From Marvinbryantia sp964455335 (GTDB lineage: Bacteria > Bacillota > Clostridia > Lachnospirales > Lachnospiraceae): a DNA stretch of 5,240 nt. The stretch spans positions 1 through 5,240 of the forward strand of contig CAYVVW010000147.1 in assembly GCA_964455335.1 (NCBI GenBank), read 5' to 3'. Below, one piece after another: positions 1-5,072 of this stretch (positions are counted from its first letter, which is position 1; each line of letters begins with the position of its first letter). Made by a program: the position numbers and the translations under genes. The notes below the pieces were generated by a model. It saw only the letters and a list, made by a program, of their open reading frames with translations. It had not been told where the DNA came from and did no database searches.

Positions 1-72
1 GTAGTAGAAATCTTGCATTCTGATTTCCTCAAAATTTTCATACCCGATCGGGAGCGTTTTTTTCTGTGCCAT
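1..72 (-). CDS. N-terminus of an AAA-ATPase-like / PD-(D/E)XK nuclease family protein (partial, runs off the left edge)
   Basis: Reading the minus strand from the ATG at 72-70 gives an uninterrupted frame of 24 codons to base 1. It begins MAQKKTLPIGYENF and continues EEIR, then ends DFYY. A lysine-rich start followed by LPIG-x-x-xFE-x-[IL]R and FYY is the characteristic opening of a large bacterial family (mainly Bacteroidota and Clostridia) with an N-terminal AAA-ATPase-like domain and a C-terminal PD-(D/E)XK nuclease-like domain, usually somewhat over 500 residues. The Walker motifs would lie outside the window and cannot be checked. An AAAGGTGG ribosome-binding site sits 7 nt before the ATG (positions 87-80), and a promoter lies just beyond. 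The gene is divergent from asnS. Its biological role is not established; the family call rests on the N-terminal motif alone. Confidence 0.7.
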   Translation of the reverse strand, partial: MAQKKTLPIGYENFEEIRMQDFYY

Positions 73-122
73 ATTGCACCCACCTTTCTTGCTTTTGCTG
101 TGGGAAACGGGATTTCTTTGCC

Positions 123-152
123 ATTATACCCCATGATGGGCGGCAGTAGCAA
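123..152 (-). promoter_or_regulatory. Sigma-A-type promoter for the left-edge minus-strand gene
   Basis: On the minus strand, TTGCTA (152-147) is followed after 18 bp by a perfect TATAAT (128-123). Transcription would start near position 116 and give a leader of about 45 nt before the ATG at 72. The -35 matches the consensus at 4 of 6 bases. The spacer contains the inverted repeat CCCAT-G-ATGGG (130-140), a possible operator. Confidence 0.6.
130..140. repeat. Small palindrome CCCAT-G-ATGGG between -35 and -10
   Basis: Two perfect 5-bp arms around one central base fall wholly inside the spacer of the minus-strand promoter, just beside its -10 box. A repressor bound here would block RNA polymerase, so an operator is possible. 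The element is short, however, and could occur by chance. Confidence 0.35.
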
Positions 153-197
153 GCGATTTTCAAAAACACTTTGCAACAAGCGAGAGCATGGCTCAGG

Positions 198-278
198 ATT
201 TGAGTGCAAATCTTGGAAAGTGGGTTGCGCATTGTCGCGTGTAGCAGAATTTGATTGCAAATTTTGGAAAATAGGCTA
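198..278. repeat. Pair of 30-bp direct repeats spaced 51 bp apart
   Basis: Positions 198-227 and 249-278 match at 24 of 30 bases, and the first 22 bases match at 20. The shared core reads ATTTGA-x-TGCAAAT-x-TTGGAAA. The second copy contains the -35 box and most of the spacer of the asnS promoter; the first copy lacks a -10 box at the matching place. The pair could be tandem regulator sites or a local duplication. An open plus-strand frame across this stretch shows a repeated peptide only because of this DNA repeat. Confidence 0.55.
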
Positions 279-282
279 TACT
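255..282 (+). promoter_or_regulatory. Probable promoter of asnS and the downstream operon
   Basis: TTGCAA (255-260), a 16-bp spacer and TATACT (277-282) form a plausible sigma-A promoter. The start would be near 289, leaving a leader of about 165 nt before the asnS ATG at 453. No T-box specifier/antiterminator signature, which often precedes clostridial aminoacyl-tRNA synthetase genes, is visible in that leader. Confidence 0.5.
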
Positions 283-337
283 AGACGTGAGGTGCGCGCT
301 TTTGAGGCAGGGAGTGCGGGCAGTCCAAAGCAGGAAA

Positions 338-392
338 CGATAGAAGAACCATAGAAGAACGATAGAAAAACTATAGAAAAACGATAGAAAAG
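338..392 (+). repeat. Five tandem copies of an 11-bp purine-rich repeat in the asnS leader
   Basis: Units start at 338, 349, 360, 371 and 382: CGATAGAAGAA, CCATAGAAGAA, CGATAGAAAAA, CTATAGAAAAA and CGATAGAAAAG. The period of 11 bp is close to one DNA helical turn. Further purine-rich sequence continues to the asnS ribosome-binding site near 446. In the transcript this would be an unstructured A/G-rich leader about 60-115 nt upstream of the start codon. Copy number may vary between strains. Confidence 0.8.
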
Positions 393-452
393 GAAGCAGG
401 AACTAGAAACAAGAGAGAAGTACGGAGAACGAGGAAAGGGGAAAGGCGAGCG

Positions 453-1844
453 ATGGATTTGGTTACGGTACGGGAGATTTATCGGGAGCGGGAGCGGTTT
501 TTGAACCAGGAGATTACGGTGGGCGGTTGGGTGCGCAGTGTGCGCGGCTCGAAGTCTTTTGGTTTTTTGGTGCTGCACGACGGCACGTTTTTTGAGACGC
601 TGCAAGTGGTTTTCCATGAAGAGATGGAAAATTTCGCGCAGATTGGCCGCTTGAATGTCGGGGCGGCGGTTCTCGTAAGGGGCACTTTGGTGGCGACGCC
701 GCAGGCGAAGCAGCCCTTTGAGATCCAGGCGGCAGAGGTGACGATCGAGGGGGATTCCCAGCCGGACTACCCGCTCCAAAAGAAGCGGCACAGCGTGGAG
801 TTTTTGCGCACCATCCCGCATTTGCGCCCGCGCACAAATTTGTTCCAGGCAACGTTTCGCGTCCGCTCTTTGGCGGCCTATGCCATTCACAAGTTTTTCC
901 AGGAGCGCGACTTTGTGTATGTGCACACGCCGGTGATTACGGGAAGTGACTGCGAGGGCGCGGGGGAGATGTTCCAGGTGACCACGCTCGATTTGGGCAA
1001 TCCGCCCCGCACGCAGGATGGCGCGGTCGACTACGCCAAGGATTTTTTCGGAAAGCAGACCAACCTGACGGTCAGCGGCCAGCTCAACGGGGAGATGTAT
1101 GCGCAGGCATTTCGCAACATTTACACGTTTGGCCCGACTTTCCGCGCGGAAAATTCCAACACCACGCGCCATGCGGCGGAATTTTGGATGGTTGAGCCGG
1201 AAATTGCCTTTGCGGACTTAAAGGACGACATGATTTTGGCGGAGGAAATGCTGAAATACATCATTCGTTATGTGATGGAACACGCGCCGGAAGAGATGCA
1301 ATTTTTCCAGTCGTTTGTGGACAAAGGGCTGCTGGCGCGGCTGGAAGGCGTGGTCGGATCTCAGTTTGCCCATGTGACGTACACGCAGGCCATTGAGATT
1401 TTGGAAAAGAACAACGCGCAGTTTGCGTACCAGGCAAAATGGGGCTGCGACTTGCAGACGGAGCATGAGCGGCATCTGACAGAGCAGGTGTTCCAGTGCC
1501 CGGTGTTTGTCACGGATTACCCAAAGGACATCAAGGCATTTTATATGAAGCAAAATGACGATGGAAAAACCGTGGCGGCGATGGACTGCCTCGTTCCTGG
1601 CATCGGCGAGATCATCGGGGGCAGCCAAAGGGAGGAAAACCCAGAAAAACTCGCCCGGCGCATGCGCGAGCTGGGGCTAAGGGAAGCGGATTATGGAAAC
1701 TACCTGGATTTGCGCAAATATGGCACTACGCGCCACGCGGGATTTGGCCTGGGATTTGAGCGCATGGTCATGTACCTGACGGGGGTGGCAAACATCCGCG
1801 ACGTCATCCCATTCCCGCGCACGGTTGGGAATTGCGAGGGATAA
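453..1844 (+). CDS. asnS: Asparaginyl-tRNA synthetase (asparagine--tRNA ligase)
   Basis: The product is a cytoplasmic class IIb aminoacyl-tRNA synthetase that activates asparagine with ATP and charges tRNA-Asn. The 463-residue product matches the usual AsnRS length (E. coli 466) and is collinear with it. An N-terminal OB-fold anticodon-binding domain spans about 19-103. The linker carries KRHS-x-E-[FY]-LR and HLRPRTNL (about 111-130). Motif 1 lies around 147-170, motif 2 contains FRAENSN (230-236), and motif 3 contains GFGLGFER with Arg437. The block GEIIGGSQRE (385-394) and the C-terminal DVIPFPR are also AsnRS-typical. The ATG at 453 has GGAAAGG six bases upstream, and the N-terminus lines up with relatives. 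The next gene begins one base after the stop, so asnS probably heads an operon. No frameshift or missing catalytic motif is seen. Confidence 0.97.
   Translation: MDLVTVREIYRERERFLNQEITVGGWVRSVRGSKSFGFLVLHDGTFFETLQVVFHEEMENFAQIGRLNVGAAVLVRGTLVATPQAKQPFEIQAAEVTIEGDSQPDYPLQKKRHSVEFLRTIPHLRPRTNLFQATFRVRSLAAYAIHKFFQERDFVYVHTPVITGSDCEGAGEMFQVTTLDLGNPPRTQDGAVDYAKDFFGKQTNLTVSGQLNGEMYAQAFRNIYTFGPTFRAENSNTTRHAAEFWMVEPEIAFADLKDDMILAEEMLKYIIRYVMEHAPEEMQFFQSFVDKGLLARLEGVVGSQFAHVTYTQAIEILEKNNAQFAYQAKWGCDLQTEHERHLTEQVFQCPVFVTDYPKDIKAFYMKQNDDGKTVAAMDCLVPGIGEIIGGSQREENPEKLARRMRELGLREADYGNYLDLRKYGTTRHAGFGLGFERMVMYLTGVANIRDVIPFPRTVGNCEG
1836..1840 (+). promoter_or_regulatory. Ribosome-binding site of the histidine kinase, inside the end of asnS
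   Basis: GAGGG encodes the last residues of AsnRS and lies five bases before the kinase ATG. The asnS stop codon (1842-1844) falls between the two. Ribosomes finishing asnS would sit on this site, so translational coupling is likely. It also fixes the kinase start at 1846. Confidence 0.65.
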
Positions 1845-1845
1845 A

Positions 1846-3018
1846 ATGAAGTTGAAAACGAGGCTGATTATCTCGTTTTGCACCATCATCTTGGTGCCGA
1901 TGATCCTCTTTTTCATCATTATGGTGACGATGGGGAACCACCAGCTGAAGTACCTGGACGACTATGGCAGGGGTCTGCAGCAGTACCAGGATCACGAGAT
2001 CAGCAAAGAGGAACTTTTGGCCATTGAGCGGACGATTCCGGAAGCCGCGCGGATGGTGCCTGAGATCCGCGCGTTTTTGAAGCATATGTCGATTGCGGCC
2101 ATTTTGATTTTGGTGCTGACCGCCATGCTGCTCAGCTGGTGGATTTACACGGGCATCAACGTGCCGCTGCTCAAATTGCGGAAAGCCACGCGCAACATCG
2201 TGGAGGGCAACCTGGACTTTACCCTGGAAGTGTCGGGGGATGACGAGATCAGCGGCCTTTGCCGGGATTTTGAGGAAATGCGCAAGCACCTGCGCCAGTC
2301 CAACGAGGAAAAATTGCAATACGACCGGGAGAGCAGGGAACTGATCAGCAACATTTCCCACGATTTGAAAACGCCCATCACGGCGATCAAGGGATATGTG
2401 GAGGGGATCATGGACGGGGTGGCGGACACGCCGGAAAAGATGGACCGCTACATCCGCACCATCTACAACAAGGCCAACGACATGGACCGGCTGATCAATG
2501 AGCTGACGTTTTATTCCAAGATAGACACCAACCGGATTCCATATGTTTTCAAGAAAATCAATGTAAAGGCGTATTTCGAGGATTGCTGCGAGGAAGTCAG
2601 CCTGGAATTGGAGTCCAAAAATATCGGTTTTTCCTATTCCAACGAGGTGGGGGAAAAGGTGGAGGTGATCGCGGACGCGGAGCAGATCAAGCGCGCCATC
2701 GACAACATCATCGCCAATTCCGCCAAATACATGGACAAAACACCGGGGCGCGTCGGTATGCGCGTCAAAGACGTGGGAGACTTTGTACAGGTGGAGATTT
2801 CCGACAATGGAAAAGGCATTGCGGCCAAGGACTTTCCCTATATTTTTGACCGGTTTTACCGCACGGACGCGTCGCGCAATTCTTCTAAGGGCGGCAGCGG
2901 GATCGGGCTTTCCATCGTGCGCAAAATCATAGAGGATCACGGCGGGAAAATCTGGGCGGGCAGCAAGCCCGGAGAGGGGACAACCATCTATTTTGTGCTG
3001 CGCAAGGCACAAGTGTGA
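1846..3018 (+). CDS. Membrane sensor histidine kinase (HAMP-HisKA-HATPase_c)
   Basis: This is a 390-residue sensor kinase expected to autophosphorylate and pass phosphate to the response regulator encoded at 3492-4181. A first membrane helix spans about 6-28, a short extracytoplasmic segment about 30-80, and a second helix about 82-103. A HAMP linker follows (about 104-156), then HisKA with phospho-acceptor His172 in NISHDLKTP. The ATPase domain shows the N box (DNIIANSAKY, 286-295), G1 (DNGKGI, 320-325), F box (IFDRFYR, 333-339) and G2 (GGSGIGLSI, 349-357). All catalytic boxes are intact. The ATG at 1846 is preferred over an in-frame TTG at 1825 because GAGGG (1836-1840) lies five bases before it and the upstream codons lie inside asnS. 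The signal sensed cannot be read from the short outer domain. Confidence 0.93.
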   Translation: MKLKTRLIISFCTIILVPMILFFIIMVTMGNHQLKYLDDYGRGLQQYQDHEISKEELLAIERTIPEAARMVPEIRAFLKHMSIAAILILVLTAMLLSWWIYTGINVPLLKLRKATRNIVEGNLDFTLEVSGDDEISGLCRDFEEMRKHLRQSNEEKLQYDRESRELISNISHDLKTPITAIKGYVEGIMDGVADTPEKMDRYIRTIYNKANDMDRLINELTFYSKIDTNRIPYVFKKINVKAYFEDCCEEVSLELESKNIGFSYSNEVGEKVEVIADAEQIKRAIDNIIANSAKYMDKTPGRVGMRVKDVGDFVQVEISDNGKGIAAKDFPYIFDRFYRTDASRNSSKGGSGIGLSIVRKIIEDHGGKIWAGSKPGEGTTIYFVLRKAQV

Positions 3019-3031
3019 GCGGGGGAGAGCC

Positions 3032-3328
3032 ATGGAAGCGTTGCCAAATGTGAGCGAAATAAAGGAAGTTGCCATGTCACTTGGGAAAAAGTATGGGGCA
3101 GAGCGCATCTTTTTGTTTGGATCCTATGCCCGCGGGGAAGCGGACGAGAAAAGCGACATCGATCTCCGGATCGACAAGGGCAGCGTGCGCGGCCTTCAGA
3201 TGGGGGCATTGCTGGTTGAGATGGAGGACGCGCTTGGGAAAAACGTGGATTTATTGTCAACCAAATGCCTGGAGGAGCCATTTTTGACATCCATTCGGGA
3301 AGAGGAGATCCTGCTATATGAAAGATAG
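3032..3328 (+). CDS. MntA-like minimal nucleotidyltransferase (MNT-domain antitoxin)
   Basis: The 98-residue product is a minimal nucleotidyltransferase. It carries the family signature GSYARGEADEKSDIDL, with Gly30-Ser31, ten residues, then Asp42 and Asp44; a likely third metal carboxylate is Asp73 in NVDLLS. Studied MNT proteins of this size are antitoxins that add AMP to a tyrosine of a HEPN ribonuclease toxin encoded directly downstream. The same layout appears here: the start codon of a HEPN gene at 3318 overlaps the end of this gene by 11 bases. That toxin gene is broken, so this gene may now be an orphan. The ATG at 3032 has GGGGGAG just upstream and begins 13 bases after the kinase stop. 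A longer frame from a TTG at 2993 lies within kinase coding sequence and lacks support. Confidence 0.88.
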   Translation: MEALPNVSEIKEVAMSLGKKYGAERIFLFGSYARGEADEKSDIDLRIDKGSVRGLQMGALLVEMEDALGKNVDLLSTKCLEEPFLTSIREEEILLYER

Positions 3329-3495
3329 GGATAGGCACATATTGCGAAATGCCATGGCGTCAGATCCGTTCCATGCGAAATATCATTGCGCATCACTATG
3401 GGATTGTAGACGCAGAAACGTTGTGGGATACGATCCAGGAGGATATCCCGAAGCTGCGGGAGTATTGTGGTGAGCTGACGGGAGGTGCGCTATGA
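3318..3495 (+). pseudogene. HEPN-domain (HepT/DUF86-like) toxin with internal deletion and frameshift
   Basis: From the ATG at 3318 the first codons read MKDRDRHIL, a typical start for HepT-like toxins following an MNT gene. Beyond about 3345 that frame becomes unrelated sequence and stops at 3471-3473. The frame entered near 3346 instead reads EMPWRQIRSMRN, then IIAHHYGIVDAETLWD and a helical tail, ending at the TGA at 3493-3495. This is the C-terminal part of a HEPN protein, including the RX4HXY active-site motif (RNIIAHHY) with the tyrosine that MNT antitoxins modify. Family members are roughly 110 residues long, so about 50 residues from the middle appear deleted, with a phase change at the junction. 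A 48-codon frame from the ATG at 3349 could still yield the C-terminal piece, but no good ribosome-binding site precedes it. The end overlaps the regulator start as ATGA. Confidence 0.85.
3480..3485 (+). promoter_or_regulatory. Ribosome-binding site of the response regulator
   Basis: GGGAGG lies six bases before the ATG at 3492 and inside the last codons of the HEPN remnant. It supports the chosen start and shows that the regulator has its own strong initiation site despite the broken gene upstream. Confidence 0.7.
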
Positions 3496-4181
3496 GCAAG
3501 ATTTTGATCATTGAGGATGAGGAGAGTATCGCGGAGCTGGAGAAGGATTACCTGGAGTTGAGCGGCTTTGCGGTGCAGATTGCGCAAGACGGGGTGCGGG
3601 GGCTGCGGGCGGCGCTTGCAAAGGATGTGGACCTGGTGATTTTGGATCTGATGCTGCCCGGCATGGACGGGTTTGAGATTTGCAGGCGCATCCGCGAGGA
3701 GCGGGATATTCCGGTGATCATGGTTTCGGCGAAGAAAGATGACATCGACAAGATCCATGGGCTTGGCCTGGGGGCGGATGATTATATGACGAAGCCGTTT
3801 TCGCCGAGTGAGCTGGTGGCGCGGGTTAAGGCACACCTGAAGCGCTATGAGCGGCTGAAACGCTCGAACACCAAGGAAAATGACATCATTGAGATCCGCG
3901 GCATCAAGATTGACCGCACGGCGCGCCGCGTGTGGGTGAATGGCGAGGAGCGCAGTTTCACGACGAAGGAGTTTGACCTGTTGTCGTTTTTGGCGCAAAA
4001 CCCGAACCATGTGTTCACGAAAGAGGAGTTGTTCCGCAAAATTTGGGATATGGAGTCGATCGGCGACATCGCCACCGTGACGGTACACATCAAAAAGATA
4101 CGCGAGAAAATCGAGCCGAACACGTCCAAGCCGCAGTACATCGAGACGATTTGGGGCGTGGGCTACCGATTCAAGGTCTGA
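3492..4181 (+). CDS. OmpR/PhoB-family two-component response regulator
   Basis: The 229-residue product has the usual length and two-domain layout. The receiver domain (about 3-115) shows acidic residues Glu8 and Asp9, phospho-acceptor Asp52 in VILDLMLPGMDG, Ser79 at the conserved Thr/Ser position, and Lys101 in the TKPF turn. A winged-helix DNA-binding domain follows (about 131-229), with FTTKEFDLLSFLAQN, VFTKEELFRKIW, the recognition-helix region TVTVHIKKIREKIE and the terminal YIETIWGVGYRF. It should bind DNA as a phosphorylation-dependent transcription regulator. Its partner is most likely the kinase at 1846-3018, although the two are separated by the nucleotidyltransferase and HEPN remnant, and the kinase comes first, opposite to the common order. 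The target genes are not evident from the window. Confidence 0.95.
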   Translation: MSKILIIEDEESIAELEKDYLELSGFAVQIAQDGVRGLRAALAKDVDLVILDLMLPGMDGFEICRRIREERDIPVIMVSAKKDDIDKIHGLGLGADDYMTKPFSPSELVARVKAHLKRYERLKRSNTKENDIIEIRGIKIDRTARRVWVNGEERSFTTKEFDLLSFLAQNPNHVFTKEELFRKIWDMESIGDIATVTVHIKKIREKIEPNTSKPQYIETIWGVGYRFKV

Positions 4182-4211
4182 AGAGAGCGGCTGCAATTTT
4201 GAACAAAAAGA

Positions 4212-4240
4212 TTGACGATTTGCTCTGAAAATGATACATT
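4212..4240 (+). promoter_or_regulatory. Promoter of the sirtuin-like gene, with extended -10
   Basis: TTGACG (4212-4217) is followed by a 17-bp spacer and TACATT (4235-4240), preceded by TG one base before the box (extended -10). Transcription would begin near 4247. This -10 region overlaps an in-frame ATG at 4231, which therefore cannot be the start codon on this transcript. The real start must be the GTG at 4273 or the ATG at 4288. Confidence 0.6.
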
Positions 4241-4277
4241 TATACCAAGAATTTTTTTGGGGGGTGATTTGCGTGGC

Positions 4278-4282
4278 GGAGG
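4278..4282 (+). promoter_or_regulatory. Ribosome-binding site deciding the sirtuin-like start
   Basis: GGAGG lies five bases before the ATG at 4288. A second candidate, a run of six G (4259-4264), lies eight bases before a GTG at 4273 in the same frame. The first is preferred because it pairs with ATG and gives an N-terminus of the usual length before the glycine-rich NAD loop. Use of both starts cannot be excluded. Confidence 0.5.
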
Positions 4283-4287
4283 CCAGT

Positions 4288-5004
4288 ATGGAAAATGTGA
4301 AGAGGCTCATACACGAGAGCAACTACCTGGTGGTGTTTTGCGGAAGCGGCATGCAAAGGGAGTGTGGGCACCAGAGCCTGCGCGATCCGGAGCGCGCCTA
4401 TGACATCGAGGCAAAGTATGGCTACTCACCGGAGGAGATGTTCAGCAGCGCGTTCTACAACACGCGGATGGAGCCGTTTTACCAATTTTACAAGAAGGAA
4501 ATTCTTTCCCAGGACATGGAGCCGGGCGCGTCGTACCAGGCGATTGCCAAGCTCGAGGAGCAAGGCATCGCCAAGGTGATTGTCACGAAGGAGATCTACG
4601 GGATGTGCACGAAAGCAGGGTGCAAAAATGTGCTGGAGCTGCACGGGTCTATCGAGCACAACCACTGTCCGCATTGCGGGAAAACGTATACCAAGCAGGA
4701 TTTGCTCAACGCAAAAAAAGTGCCGCTGTGCGAGAACTGCCTGGTGCCCATCCGGCCGGGCATTCGGTTTTACGGCGAGATGATCGACAACGCGGTCATG
4801 ACCAGGGTGGCAAATGAGATCTCGCGCGCGGATGTCCTGCTGGTGATCGGTGCGCGCCTCGACCCGGATTTTTATGACCAGACGCTTTCCTATTACCGCG
4901 GGCACAAGCTGGTCTTGCTCACGAACCGCCACTTCCACAGTGACGCAAGCGCCGACTTTCTGGTGCATGGCACACTAAATGAGCTGGTGCCGCAGCTGCT
5001 GTGA
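4288..5004 (+). CDS. Divergent Sir2-like (sirtuin) protein with altered NAD-binding motifs
   Basis: The 238-residue product has the length and layout of a bacterial class sirtuin, an NAD-dependent protein deacylase. ELHGS keeps the active-site histidine (His119), followed by a zinc ribbon with Cys127, Cys130, Cys148 and Cys151. The segments RPGIRFYGE, ADVLLVIGA and HKLVLLTN match the Rossmann half. Several signature positions differ: the GAGxS loop reads GSGMQ (19-23), the usual IPDFR reads HQSLR (28-32), TQNID reads TKEIY (100-104), GLHxxAG reads GMCTKAG (105-111), and GTS reads GAR (198-200). These residues contact NAD or take part in catalysis, so ordinary deacylase activity is doubtful; a changed ligand or a binding-only role is possible. 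It has its own promoter and is 106 bases past the regulator. The reading frame is clean, so it is not an obvious pseudogene. Confidence 0.82.
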   Translation: MENVKRLIHESNYLVVFCGSGMQRECGHQSLRDPERAYDIEAKYGYSPEEMFSSAFYNTRMEPFYQFYKKEILSQDMEPGASYQAIAKLEEQGIAKVIVTKEIYGMCTKAGCKNVLELHGSIEHNHCPHCGKTYTKQDLLNAKKVPLCENCLVPIRPGIRFYGEMIDNAVMTRVANEISRADVLLVIGARLDPDFYDQTLSYYRGHKLVLLTNRHFHSDASADFLVHGTLNELVPQLL

Positions 5005-5050
5005 GTTTCGCGTGCACTGCAGTTGCCATGACCGTTGCCCATTGGTGACC

Positions 5051-5072
5051 ATCGCTTATGGGTGCGATTTTT
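5051..5072 (+). terminator. Weak candidate hairpin with T run after the sirtuin-like gene
   Basis: ATCGC (5051-5055) and GCGAT (5064-5068) can form a 5-bp stem with an 8-base loop, ending in a run of five T. The stem is short, so this is at best a minor terminator upstream of the stronger hairpin at 5120. Confidence 0.25.

Noticed and set aside
13..354. Open plus-strand frame of 113 codons at the left end
   Set aside because: It runs antisense through the recognised minus-strand N-terminus, across both promoters and into the tandem repeat. It has no ribosome-binding site, and its internal peptide repeat only mirrors the DNA repeat.
338..392. CRISPR-like array
   Set aside because: The units are 11 bp and directly adjacent with no spacers, so this is a simple tandem repeat.
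283..452. T-box riboswitch in the asnS leader
   Set aside because: The leader is purine-rich and shows neither the conserved T-box antiterminator sequence nor a terminator hairpin with a T run.
276..1172. Long minus-strand open frame opposite asnS (298 codons)
   Set aside because: It lies antisense to a clearly conserved gene, and its arginine/histidine/leucine-rich composition is typical of a reverse-strand shadow of GC-rich coding sequence.
1804..3108. Long minus-strand open frame opposite the histidine kinase (434 codons)
   Set aside because: The opposite strand carries all kinase motifs in order. The antisense product shows no recognisable domain and is rich in His, Arg and Val, as shadows are.
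4182..4211. Terminator between the response regulator and the sirtuin-like gene
   Set aside because: No stable inverted repeat followed by T residues is visible, so read-through into the sirtuin-like gene remains possible in addition to its own promoter.
4960..5055. Decayed C-terminal half of the YafQ-like toxin on the minus strand
   Set aside because: A frame here reads GNGHGNCSARETH, faintly like the family block GN-x-x-G-x-RECH, but the spacing is wrong and part of the stretch overlaps the sirtuin-like coding end, so chance is more likely.
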